The notes under the pieces are model-generated. The model saw nothing but the letters and a program-made list of their open reading frames with translations, was not told the DNA's origin and searched no databases. 64,000 bases of DNA, taken from NCBI GenBank assembly GCA_964235495.1, contig CAXSAX010000009.1:1-64000 (forward strand), in the 5' to 3' direction. The stretch comes from LMUY01 sp964235495 (GTDB lineage Bacteria > Pseudomonadota > Alphaproteobacteria > Acetobacterales > Acetobacteraceae). The position numbers were made by a program, and so were the translations under genes. The number at the start of each line of letters is the position of its first letter. Position 1 is the stretch's first letter. Positions 14,901 to 22,694 of this stretch are shown here, one piece after another.

Positions 14901-15230
14901 CTACTCGGCCGGCGGCCGGCTCGCGTTAAGCTGGTCCACGTCGGTGCGCAGCCGCATGGTCTGGCGCTGCATGGCGGTCAGCAGTTCGGACATGGCGAGC
15001 AACTCGTTGCGGTCGGCGAGACGGCGCCTGTCCTCGGCCTGCGTCGCCATCATCGTCACCGTGATATCCTCGGCCATGCTGGTCAGCCGGTCCTCGACCC
15101 GCTCAAAGCGGGCCATCATGTCGCCGCGCAGCCGGTCCAGCCCAGCAAGCTTGTCGTCCACGGCCTCGAAGCGAGCCGCCATCTCCGTGCGCAGCTCGCC
15201 GATCGCGGCCATCACCTTGTCTTCGTCCAT
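14901..15230 (-). CDS. small coiled-coil protein inside the MoxR operon
   Basis: 109 residues, almost wholly helical and heptad-like: MAARFEAVDDKLAGLDRLRGD, MMARFERVEDRLTSMAEDI, then LLTAMQRQTMRLRTDVDQL. No signal peptide or membrane segment. The ATG at 15228-15230 is chosen because AGGAG lies six bases before it; a GTG overlaps one codon upstream. Its composition is GC-rich like the neighbours, so recent transfer is not indicated. It is on the operon strand between the DUF4159 and VWA-like genes. Function unknown; its AxxDxKLAGxD pattern resembles the heptad-repeat protein at 54811-55200. Confidence 0.72.
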   Translation of the reverse strand: MDEDKVMAAIGELRTEMAARFEAVDDKLAGLDRLRGDMMARFERVEDRLTSMAEDITVTMMATQAEDRRRLADRNELLAMSELLTAMQRQTMRLRTDVDQLNASRPPAE

Positions 15231-15309
15231 CACGATCTCCTGGTTGGGCCTAGCACGCCCGCCCGTGGCTGCATGCAGTTAAGTGGAAACCAACTACGGC
15301 TATCCCACT

Positions 15310-18003
15310 CTATTGCCCGAGGCGTTCGAGGATGTGCGGCACGTGGACCTGGTCGCCTTTGTAGTTGCCGGTCAGCGCGTACATCACGAGGTTGACGCCG
15401 AAGCGGTAGGCCAGGGTGCGCTGGCGCGGGCCGCCGTCCAGGGCGGCCAGGCTCTGGCCGTCGGCGCTCACCGCCCAGGCGGCGGCCCAGTCGTTGGCGC
15501 CGATCACCACGGGGCTCACGTCGTCGTTGCTGCGGTCGCCCTGGCGCTGCACCCACACGGTGTCGCCGTCGGTGCGGCCGGGGTAGTCGCTCAGCAGGTA
15601 GAAGGCGCGCGCCAGCACGTGCTCGGTGGTGAGCGGGGTGAGCGGCGGGATGGCGAGCCCGGCCACCGCGGCGCGCAGGGCCGCCGGGTCGCCGCGGCTG
15701 TCGATGACGACGATGCCGCCGTCGCGCATATAGGCGTTGAGCGCGGTCACGGCGGGGCTGGGCAGCGGCTGGGCGGAGGCGATTGGCCAGTAGAGCAGCG
15801 GGTAGAAGCTGAGGTCGTCGGCGCCGGGCTGCACGCCGGAGGGCTCGGCCAGGTGGGCGGCGGTGCGGGCGTTCACGTAGCCCGACAGCCCAAGCAGGCC
15901 GGCGTGCGAGGTGGAGTCGATGGCGGGGTCGCCGGAGACGACGTAGGCCAGCCGGGTTTCCAAGGCGGCCCGCCACGGCGGCGAGGGAAGCTGGGCCCAG
16001 GCCGAGGGGATAGCCAACGGGATGGCGAGCAGGGCCAGCCCTGGCAAGCCCAGCCTTGGCAGGGCCGGGCGCAGCAGCCCGCGCAGCCGAAGCGCGAGCA
16101 GCAGGTCCAGCGCCAGCAGCGCCAGCCCGGCCGCCACCAGCCAGGGGCCGACCGCCCGCTCCCGCACGCCGGAGCCCAGCGCCTGCTCGGCGGCGCCGGG
16201 CACGGCGGCGGCGGCGGCCAGCGGCCCCATGGCGTTGGACAGGTTCAGCGCGCGGCGGCTCGCTTCCGGGCCGTACAGCCCCGGCGGGTGCTGCGGCGAG
16301 ACGGCGGCGGTGGCGAAGGCGGTGCCGGGCAGCCCCGTGGCGGCCGGCGGCGGCGGGCCGAGCACGCCGAACCCGTCCAGCGTCTCGACCGGGCTGAGCG
16401 GGGCGGCGTCGGGGGCTGCGGACACGCCGGCGGACAGCGCCACCAGCCGCCGCAACATGTCTGGGAACAGGCCGGACAGCGGCAGGTTGGACCAGTCGGC
16501 GTTGGCGGTGACGTGGAACAGCACCACCCGGCCGGAGCCGCGCGCCGCCTCCGTCACCAGGGGGGTGCCGTCCGCCAGCCGCGCCCAGGTGTGGTCGTTC
16601 AGCTGGGCGGACGGCTCGGCCAGCACCTGGCGGCTGACCGTCACGTCCGGCGGGATCGGCAGGCCGGCGAAGGGCGAGGCGGCGGGGAACGCCGCGAGCT
16701 TGGCCGGCTGGCTCCAGGACAGCGCGCCGCCCAATTGGCGGTCCTCCGCCAGCAGCCGCTCCGGCATCAGCGGGTCGGGCGGCCCCGGCTGGCCTGACCC
16801 TGGCTGCGTCAGGTCGTTGCCGAGGTCGGGCGCGTTGTCCGCGCTGCGGGGGCCGGCGAAGCGCAGCAGCAGGCCGCCGCCCTGCACCCAGCGCTCCAGC
16901 TCCGGCGTCTCGGCCGGGGTCAGCGGGCGGTCGGCCAGCACGATCACCGCGATCTCGCGTTGCAGCAGGGCGTGCAGGTCGCCTTCCCGCACCTCCGCGA
17001 ACGGGCTGAGCGCCTTCTCCAGGTAATACAGCGAGCCGACCAGCGGCGTGCCGGACCCGGCTTCCGCCGTGACCAGGCCCACGGGGCGGCGGCGGATGCC
17101 CTCGTCCAGCAGCAGGGACGCGCCGGCGGAGGCGGGGCCTTCCAGCACCAGCCGGGTCAGCCGGTTGCGCAGCTCGGGCGGCAGCGCCACGGGCAGCTCG
17201 GCCTCCGTGGCGCCGGCGGCGGCGTGGGCGGTGGCGCGGGCCAGGGTGCGGCCGTCGCCGCCTTGGGCCAGCACGGCGAGGTCGGTGGGCACGGGCTGCG
17301 GCAGCAGCGCCACGCGGGCCACCAGCCGGTCCGGCTCCGCGCGGGGGGCCAGCAGCATGCGGGCGGACGGCGCGGCGGGCGCGGCCTCCGTCACCGGGCC
17401 GGCGGCGGACAGGGCGGCGGCGAAGGCGTCGTCGTGCGGGGCGGCCAGGCCGTCGGCGATGTAGAGCACGGTGCCGGATGCGCCACGCAGCGCCTCCGCG
17501 GCGGCGGCGCGGTCGGGCGGCCAGGGCAGCGGGTGCAGCGCGGCCACGCGGGGCCGAAGCTCCGCGACCGGCATGGCGGGGGACAGCGCGGGGGCGGCAT
17601 CCTGGCCGGAGCGCGCCGTGGTCAGCAAGGCGGCGGGACGGCCGGCGCGCTCCGCCCGGTCCAGTGCCGCGTTGGCGGCGGCGAGGCGGGCCGGCCAGTC
17701 GGTGGCGGCGGCCCAGCCGTCGTCGATCACCAGCAGCAGCGGGCCGGCGCCGGGCAGCGCGCGCGCCGCGTCCAGCACCGGGCGGGCCAGGCCCACGATA
17801 AGCAGCGCCGCCGCAGCAACGCGCAGCAGCAGCAGCCACCAGGGGGTGCGGGCCGCCGTCTCCTCCCGGGCGCGCAGGCCGAGCAGCAGCCGGATGGCCG
17901 GGAAGTCCTGCGTGCGCGGGGCGGGCGGGGTGACGCGCAGCAGCCACCACAGCGCCGGCAGCGCGGCCAGCGCCAGCAGCACCCAGGGCGTTGCGAAGAT
18001 CAT
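15310..18003 (-). CDS. DUF4159-domain membrane protein
   Basis: 897 residues. The N-terminus carries the BatA-like aerotolerance-type membrane region (MIFATPWVLLALAALPALWWLLR, second helix WWLLLLRVAAAALLIVGLARP), then a degenerate VWA/GATase-like region, a further membrane segment near residue 640, and a C-terminal DUF4159 domain (LSFYPLLYWPI, MRDGGIVVIDSRG, VLARAFYLLSDYPGR, FGVNLVMYALTGNYK). ATG at 18001-18003 lies 13 bp after the DUF58 gene stop. Part of the MoxR operon. The DUF4159 fold is amidotransferase-like without an evident catalytic Cys. Its precise role is unknown; envelope quality control is the usual inference. Confidence 0.88.
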   Translation of the reverse strand: MIFATPWVLLALAALPALWWLLRVTPPAPRTQDFPAIRLLLGLRAREETAARTPWWLLLLRVAAAALLIVGLARPVLDAARALPGAGPLLLVIDDGWAAATDWPARLAAANAALDRAERAGRPAALLTTARSGQDAAPALSPAMPVAELRPRVAALHPLPWPPDRAAAAEALRGASGTVLYIADGLAAPHDDAFAAALSAAGPVTEAAPAAPSARMLLAPRAEPDRLVARVALLPQPVPTDLAVLAQGGDGRTLARATAHAAAGATEAELPVALPPELRNRLTRLVLEGPASAGASLLLDEGIRRRPVGLVTAEAGSGTPLVGSLYYLEKALSPFAEVREGDLHALLQREIAVIVLADRPLTPAETPELERWVQGGGLLLRFAGPRSADNAPDLGNDLTQPGSGQPGPPDPLMPERLLAEDRQLGGALSWSQPAKLAAFPAASPFAGLPIPPDVTVSRQVLAEPSAQLNDHTWARLADGTPLVTEAARGSGRVVLFHVTANADWSNLPLSGLFPDMLRRLVALSAGVSAAPDAAPLSPVETLDGFGVLGPPPPAATGLPGTAFATAAVSPQHPPGLYGPEASRRALNLSNAMGPLAAAAAVPGAAEQALGSGVRERAVGPWLVAAGLALLALDLLLALRLRGLLRPALPRLGLPGLALLAIPLAIPSAWAQLPSPPWRAALETRLAYVVSGDPAIDSTSHAGLLGLSGYVNARTAAHLAEPSGVQPGADDLSFYPLLYWPIASAQPLPSPAVTALNAYMRDGGIVVIDSRGDPAALRAAVAGLAIPPLTPLTTEHVLARAFYLLSDYPGRTDGDTVWVQRQGDRSNDDVSPVVIGANDWAAAWAVSADGQSLAALDGGPRQRTLAYRFGVNLVMYALTGNYKGDQVHVPHILERLGQ

Positions 18004-18016
18004 GCGGCGGCGAGGG

Positions 18017-18856
18017 TCATGCGATTCCGGACAGGGCGGTGTAGAGCGCCAGCAGCGCGGCACCGGGAGGGGCGTCCGTGCGGTGGGTGGCGAAGCCCCA
18101 GCCGGCGGCGCGGCACAGCGCGGCCAGCCCGGCCTGCTGCGCGGCCAGCGCCTCGGCGTAGGCGGCGCGGACGCCCTCGACCTGGGGCACCAGCATGTCG
18201 CCGTCCGCCTCGACGCCGCGGAAGCGCACGCGGCCGGCGTAGGGCAGCAGCGCCTCCGCCGGGTCAAGCACTTGCAGCAGGTGGCCGCGCACGGGGATGC
18301 CGGCGAGGCGGGCCACGGTGGCGCGCACGTCGTCAAGCGGTTGCAGGAAGTCGCCGATCAGCACCACCCGGCCATGCGCCGGCAGCGCGCTCACGCCCGG
18401 CAGGCTCTCGGCGCCCGACCCGAGCGCCGCCGCCATGGCTTCCAGCGAGCCGCCGGAGCGCTGGCCCAGCAGCCGCACCCGCTCCCCGCCGCGCAGCAGC
18501 AGGGAGGCGGCGGCCAGCAGCAGCAGCTCCGCGCGCTCGATCTTCTCCGGCATCGCCGGGGTGGAGCGCCAGCGCATGGAGGCGGAGCCGTCCCGCCACA
18601 AGTGCACGGTCTGGGCGGCTTCCCACTCGGTCTCGCGCACGTAGGTGCGGGCGGACTTGGCGGATTGCCGCCAGTCGATGCGGCCCGGCGCGTCGCCCTG
18701 CTGGTAGGGGCGGAACTGCCAGAAGCTGTCGCCCTGGCCGACCCGGCGGCGGCCGTGCACGCCCTGCGCCACCGTGGCCGCCACCCGCTCGGCGGCCACC
18801 AGCAGCGGCGGCAGGGTGGCACCGAGGGCCTCGGCGCGCAGGACGGCAGGCTTCAA
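18017..18856 (-). CDS. DUF58-domain protein
   Basis: 279 residues with the DUF58 signature GDSFWQFRPYQQGDAPGRIDWRQSAKS (shown in parts: RPYQQGD, RIDWR) and a VWA-like fold with DGSASMRW as a partial MIDAS motif. DUF58 proteins pair with MoxR ATPases as substrate or adaptor proteins. The start is TTG at 18854-18856, overlapping the TGA of the moxR gene, so translation is coupled. Soluble, without a signal peptide. Full length. Confidence 0.9.
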   Translation of the reverse strand: MKPAVLRAEALGATLPPLLVAAERVAATVAQGVHGRRRVGQGDSFWQFRPYQQGDAPGRIDWRQSAKSARTYVRETEWEAAQTVHLWRDGSASMRWRSTPAMPEKIERAELLLLAAASLLLRGGERVRLLGQRSGGSLEAMAAALGSGAESLPGVSALPAHGRVVLIGDFLQPLDDVRATVARLAGIPVRGHLLQVLDPAEALLPYAGRVRFRGVEADGDMLVPQVEGVRAAYAEALAAQQAGLAALCRAAGWGFATHRTDAPPGAALLALYTALSGIA

Positions 18857-19842
18857 AGCCGCTGCACCAGGGCGGTGATCACGTCCCGCAGCTCGATGCC
18901 TTCCGCCCTGGCCGCGAAGTTCAGCGCCATGCGGTGGCGCAGCACGGGGTGGGCGAGCGCGGCCACGTCGTCCAGCGAGGGGGACAGGCGGCCGTCCAGC
19001 AGCGCGCGCGCCCGGGTGGCCAGCATCAGCGCTTGCGCCGCGCGGGGGCCCGGCCCCCAGGCGACGTGGTGGCGCACCGTGTCGTTGGCGGCGGTGTCCG
19101 GCCGCGCGCCGCGCACCAGGGCCAGGATGGCCTCGACCACGCTCTCGCCCACCGGCACCTGGCGGATCAGCGCCTGGGCGGCCAGCAGCTGCTCGCCGGT
19201 CAGCACCGGGCGGGCCTGGGCGCGCTCGGCCCCCGTGGTGGCCAGCAGCATGGTGCGCTCGTTGGCCAGGTCCGGGTAGCTCACGTCCACCTGCAGCAGG
19301 AAGCGGTCGAGCTGCGCCTCCGGCAGCGGGTAGGTGCCTTCCTGCTCGATCGGGTTCTGCGTCGCCAGCACGTGGAACGGGCGGGGCAGCGGGTGGTCCG
19401 CGCCGGCGACCGCCACCTTGCCCTCCGCCATGGCCTGCAGCAGGGCGGACTGGGTGCGCGGGCTGGCGCGGTTGATCTCGTCGGCCATCAGCAGCTGGCA
19501 GAACACCGGGCCGGGCAGGAAGCGGAAGGAGCGGCGGCCGCCGGCATCCTCGTCCAGCACCTCGGAGCCGGTGATGTCGGCCGGCATCAGGTCGGGGGTG
19601 AACTGCACCCGCTTGGGGGCGAGGCCCAGCACGGTGCCCAGCGTCTCGACCAGCAGGGTCTTGCCGAGGCCCGGCACGCCCACCAGCAGCACGTGGCCGC
19701 CGGACAGCAGGCAGACCAGCACCTGGTCCACCACCTCGTCCTGGCCGAAGATGATGCGGCCCACCTCGGCCCGCGCCGCAGCCGCCCGCGCCCCTAGCGC
19801 TTCCACGCTCGCCACCAGGCCGTCACCCACCGTCACCGACAT
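18853..19842 (-). CDS. MoxR-family AAA+ ATPase
   Basis: 329 residues. Walker A GVPGLGKT at about 58-65, Walker B FCQLLMADEINRASP at about 112-126, sensor 1 in VLATQNPIEQEGTYPLPEAQ and a C-terminal lid with the MoxR-typical RHHVAWGPGPRAAQALM. MoxR ATPases act as chaperones for cofactor insertion or assembly of VWA-containing partners; the next three operon genes encode such partners. First gene of the operon, ATG at 19840-19842. It is divergent from the DUF1285 gene over a 123-bp gap that must hold both promoters. Confidence 0.95.
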   Translation of the reverse strand: MSVTVGDGLVASVEALGARAAAARAEVGRIIFGQDEVVDQVLVCLLSGGHVLLVGVPGLGKTLLVETLGTVLGLAPKRVQFTPDLMPADITGSEVLDEDAGGRRSFRFLPGPVFCQLLMADEINRASPRTQSALLQAMAEGKVAVAGADHPLPRPFHVLATQNPIEQEGTYPLPEAQLDRFLLQVDVSYPDLANERTMLLATTGAERAQARPVLTGEQLLAAQALIRQVPVGESVVEAILALVRGARPDTAANDTVRHHVAWGPGPRAAQALMLATRARALLDGRLSPSLDDVAALAHPVLRHRMALNFAARAEGIELRDVITALVQRL

Positions 19843-19965
19843 GCTGCCATCAATCCTTCAAGGCGCGCGAGCCATCCGATATGGCGGGCAGGGCTTTCAT
19901 CGTGAGGGGGATGCTACCTATATCGCGGGCCAACGGAAGCATCGGCGGAGGTCGGGGAGCAGGTT

Positions 19966-20688
19966 GTGAACGATGCCATGCCTGATACAGCCTGCTCATA
20001 TGCCCGCTCCCCCGATGGCAGCGCCCGCGGCGCTGCCGGCCCCGCCCTGCCGGCCACCGACGCGCCGAAGCCGCAACGGCAGCGCGCCGAGATCGGCGAC
20101 CTGCCGTTCCTCATCAAGCGCGACGGGACCTGGCTGTATCGCGGCACCTCCATCAACCGCAAGGAGTTGGTGTGCCTGTTCGCCAGCGTGCTCAAGCGCG
20201 AGGCGGACGGTTCCTACTGGCTTGAGACGCCGGCCGAGCGCGGCCGCATCGAGGTCGAGGACGCCCCATTCGTGGCGGTGGAGCTGGGCTGGACCGGGCA
20301 TGGCAGCGACCAGGCGCTCAGCTTCCGCACCAACACCGACCAGATGGTGACCGCCGGGCCGGAGCACCCGATCCGCGTGGCGCACGACATGCTGACCTGC
20401 GAGCCGACGCCCTACCTGCTCGTCCGCCCCGGCGTGGGCGCGATGCCGGTGGAGGCGCGCATCAACCGGGCGGTGTACTACGAGCTGGTGGCCCTGGCCG
20501 TGCCCGGCATGCTGCGGGGCCGCCGGGTGCTGGGCGTGTGGAGCTGCGGCTGCTTCTTCTCGTTGGGCGACCTGCCCGCCGAGCTTTTGAGCGACCTGCC
20601 CGCCGAGCCTTTGGGCGACCTGCCCGCCGAGCCTTTGGGCGACCTGCCCGCCGAGCCTTTGGGCGACCTGCCCATCGACGAGGGCTAG
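19966..20688 (+). CDS. DUF1285 protein with C-terminal octapeptide repeats
   Basis: 240 residues. The DUF1285 domain spans about 40-190 (LPFLIKRDGTWLYRGTSINR, LVCLFASVLKREADGSYWLETPAE, PYLLVRPGV, ARINRAVYYELV). The family is structurally known but functionally obscure. The tail after about 200 is a tandem LGDLPAEP repeat from 24-bp DNA units, so the C-terminus is low-complexity and acidic. GTG at 19966 has GGGGAG seven bases upstream, better than the ATG at 19978. The following Nudix gene starts a few bases after the stop, so the two are likely an operon. Confidence 0.88.
   Translation: MNDAMPDTACSYARSPDGSARGAAGPALPATDAPKPQRQRAEIGDLPFLIKRDGTWLYRGTSINRKELVCLFASVLKREADGSYWLETPAERGRIEVEDAPFVAVELGWTGHGSDQALSFRTNTDQMVTAGPEHPIRVAHDMLTCEPTPYLLVRPGVGAMPVEARINRAVYYELVALAVPGMLRGRRVLGVWSCGCFFSLGDLPAELLSDLPAEPLGDLPAEPLGDLPAEPLGDLPIDEG
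20569..20679 (+). repeat. 24-bp tandem repeat in the DUF1285 gene
   Basis: Four full units of 24 bp beginning GACCTGCCCGCCGAGC at 20569, 20593, 20617 and 20641, plus a partial unit at 20665. The last three full units are nearly identical and the first has two or three changes. In frame, each adds DLPAEPLG to the protein. Copy number could vary without a frameshift. Confidence 0.92.
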
Positions 20689-20691
20689 CCG

Positions 20692-21309
20692 TTGGACCTG
20701 GCGGAGCTGCGCGCCCGCTTGGCGGAGCGTGACGGCACCGTGCCCGCCGTTCCGGCCGACGCGCTCGCCACTCCCGTCACCAGCGACGACATCGACCCGT
20801 CGGACACTCCGCTCATCCCCGCCGCCGTGCTAGTGGCCATCATCCATGGCGGCCGACCCGGCATCCTGCTGACCAAGCGCACCGGCACGCTATCCTCCCA
20901 CCCGGGCCAGGTGGCCTTTCCCGGCGGCCGCATGGACCCGGGCGAGGCCGCCGTGGCGGCGGCGCTGCGCGAGGCGGAGGAGGAGGTGGGGCTGCCGCCG
21001 GGCCTGGTGGAGGTCAGCGGGTGCCTGCCGGACTACGCCACCGGGTCCGGCTTCCGCATCACGCCGGTGGTCGGCCTGCTGGCCCCCGGCTTCCGCCCCG
21101 TGCCGTCGGCGGCGGAGGTGGAGGAGGTGTTCGAGCTGCCGCTCTCCGTCCTGCTGGACCCGGCGGCGCCGCAGCAGCGCCACGCCGAGTGGAAGGGCCG
21201 CCAGCGCACCTACTGGGTCTGGCCGCACGCCCGGCACACCATCTGGGGCGCCACCGCGGCCATCCTGGTCCACCTGGCCCACCGCCTGCGCGCCGCGGCT
21301 TCCGGCTGA
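20692..21309 (+). CDS. Nudix hydrolase, probable CoA pyrophosphatase
   Basis: 205 residues. The Nudix box GGRMDPGEAAVAAALREAEEEVG is complete (key residues E-x7-REAEEEVG), and just before it lies LLTKRTGTLSSHPGQVAFPGG, the pattern of the CoA-pyrophosphatase (NudL/YeaB) subgroup. It would cleave CoA or oxidised CoA to phosphopantetheine and 3',5'-ADP, cytoplasmic. The TTG start at 20692 lies 3 bp after the preceding stop; no other start fits without losing N-terminal sequence. The stop overlaps the next start as TGATG. Confidence 0.9.
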   Translation: MDLAELRARLAERDGTVPAVPADALATPVTSDDIDPSDTPLIPAAVLVAIIHGGRPGILLTKRTGTLSSHPGQVAFPGGRMDPGEAAVAAALREAEEEVGLPPGLVEVSGCLPDYATGSGFRITPVVGLLAPGFRPVPSAAEVEEVFELPLSVLLDPAAPQQRHAEWKGRQRTYWVWPHARHTIWGATAAILVHLAHRLRAAASG

Positions 21310-21545
21310 TGTTCCGCGCCGGCGAGGCGTTCCTGGCCGTGGCCCCCCTGCTGGCGGCCGCGTTGCTGTACGGCATCGCCTACCGGCGGCTGCCGAGCCG
21401 CCGGGCGGTGCTGCTGATCGCGGTGGTGGAGGCGGGGTTCGCCCTGAGCCTGATATGGCAGGGCACCGAAGGCCTGCGCCCGCACGAGGCCTACGTGCCG
21501 GCCAGGCTGCACGACGGGGCGGTCCTGGAAGGCCATGGCAACTAG
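21309..21545 (+). CDS. small membrane protein (DUF6111-like)
   Basis: 78 residues with two hydrophobic helices (FLAVAPLLAAALLYGIAY and AVLLIAVVEAGFALSLIW) separated by a basic loop RRLPSRRA, then a soluble tail rich in His/Pro. Similar short proteins are usually found between the Nudix and CCA-adding-enzyme genes in Alphaproteobacteria. It is coupled on both sides: start overlaps the Nudix stop, and its end overlaps the CCA enzyme start by 11 bp. Role unknown. Confidence 0.8.
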   Translation: MFRAGEAFLAVAPLLAAALLYGIAYRRLPSRRAVLLIAVVEAGFALSLIWQGTEGLRPHEAYVPARLHDGAVLEGHGN

Positions 21546-22686
21546 CGTCCTTCCGGGGCTGGCCCGCCTGCTCGACGACCCGGACGTGCGCCGCCTGCTG
21601 GCGCTGCTGCCCGGCGCGCGCCTGGTCGGCGGCTGCGTGCGGGACGCCTTGCTGGACCTGCCCGCCACGGACATCGACGCCGCCACGCCGCTGCCGCCCG
21701 AGCGCGTGGCGGCGGCGCTGGCGGCGGCGGGGGTGGCGACCTACCCCACCGGGCTCGCCCACGGCACGCTGACCGCCCGGCTCGGCGGCCGTCCGTTCGA
21801 GATCACCACGCTGCGGCGCGACGTGCTGACCGATGGCCGCCACGCCGCCGTCGCCTGGACGCAGGACTGGCAGGAGGACGCGGCCCGGCGGGACTTCACC
21901 ATCAACGCCCTGTCGCTCGGCCCCGACGGCACGCTGCACGACTATTTCGGCGGCGCGGCGGACCTGGCGGCGCGCCGGGTGCGCTTCGTGGGGGAGGCCG
22001 CGGCGCGGGTGGCCGAGGATTACCTGCGCATCCTGCGCTTCTTCCGCTTCCATGCCCGCTACGGCGCCGAGCCGCCCGATCCGGCGGCGCTGGCGGCCAT
22101 CCAGGGTGGCCTGCCCGGCCTCGCCCGGCTCTCGGCGGAGCGGGTGTGGAGCGAGCTGAAGCGCATCCTGCAAGCCCCCGACCCCGGCGCCAGCCTGGCC
22201 CTGATGCAACGCACCGGCGTGCTGGCCGCCGCCATCCCCGAGGGCGCCGACCCTGCCGGCCCCGCCGGCCTGCCGCCCGACCCGGTGCTGCGCCTGGCGG
22301 CGCTGCTGACCGGGGACCCTGGCCGCTTCGCCGCCCGCCTCAAGCTGTCCGGCGCCGAGGCCGCGCGGCTAGTGGCGCTGCGCGGCCCGCCGCCGGGGGG
22401 CAGCGACGACGACCTGCGCCGCCAGCTCGCCGACGCGCCGCCCGACGTGCTGGCCGGGCGCTCGCTGCTGGCCGGCCAGCCGGAGGCGGTGCGTGCCCGG
22501 CTGGCCGCCCTGCCGCGCCCGGTGTTTCCGCTGGAAGGCCGCGACGCGCTGGCGAGCGGGCTGCCGCCGGGGCCGGCGGTGGGGGCGCTGCTGCGCGCGG
22601 TGCGGGGCTGGTGGCTGGAGGGCGGCTGCCGGGCCGATGCCGCGGCGTGCCGGGCGGAGTTGGCTCGGCAGGCCTCTGCCTGTTAA
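21535..22686 (+). CDS. cca: CCA tRNA nucleotidyltransferase
   Basis: 383 residues. Class II nucleotidyltransferase head: LVGGCVRDALLDLPATDIDAA (GG and DxD catalytic residues), TARLGGRPFEITTLRRD, then the RRDFTINAL motif and the RNA/head-neck region EDYLRILRFFRFHARY. It adds or repairs the 3' CCA end of tRNAs. No HD domain is visible, as usual in this clade. ATG at 21535 overlaps the small membrane gene. The C-terminal half is divergent and Ala/Pro-rich. Downstream the ABC exporter gene begins 8 bp later. Confidence 0.93.
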   Translation: MATSVLPGLARLLDDPDVRRLLALLPGARLVGGCVRDALLDLPATDIDAATPLPPERVAAALAAAGVATYPTGLAHGTLTARLGGRPFEITTLRRDVLTDGRHAAVAWTQDWQEDAARRDFTINALSLGPDGTLHDYFGGAADLAARRVRFVGEAAARVAEDYLRILRFFRFHARYGAEPPDPAALAAIQGGLPGLARLSAERVWSELKRILQAPDPGASLALMQRTGVLAAAIPEGADPAGPAGLPPDPVLRLAALLTGDPGRFAARLKLSGAEAARLVALRGPPPGGSDDDLRRQLADAPPDVLAGRSLLAGQPEAVRARLAALPRPVFPLEGRDALASGLPPGPAVGALLRAVRGWWLEGGCRADAAACRAELARQASAC

Positions 22687-22694
22687 GAGGCGGC

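Noticed and set aside
16960..19797. 945-codon + strand frame
   Set aside because: Covers the DUF4159, DUF58 and MoxR genes in antisense; composition is biased and no motif is found.
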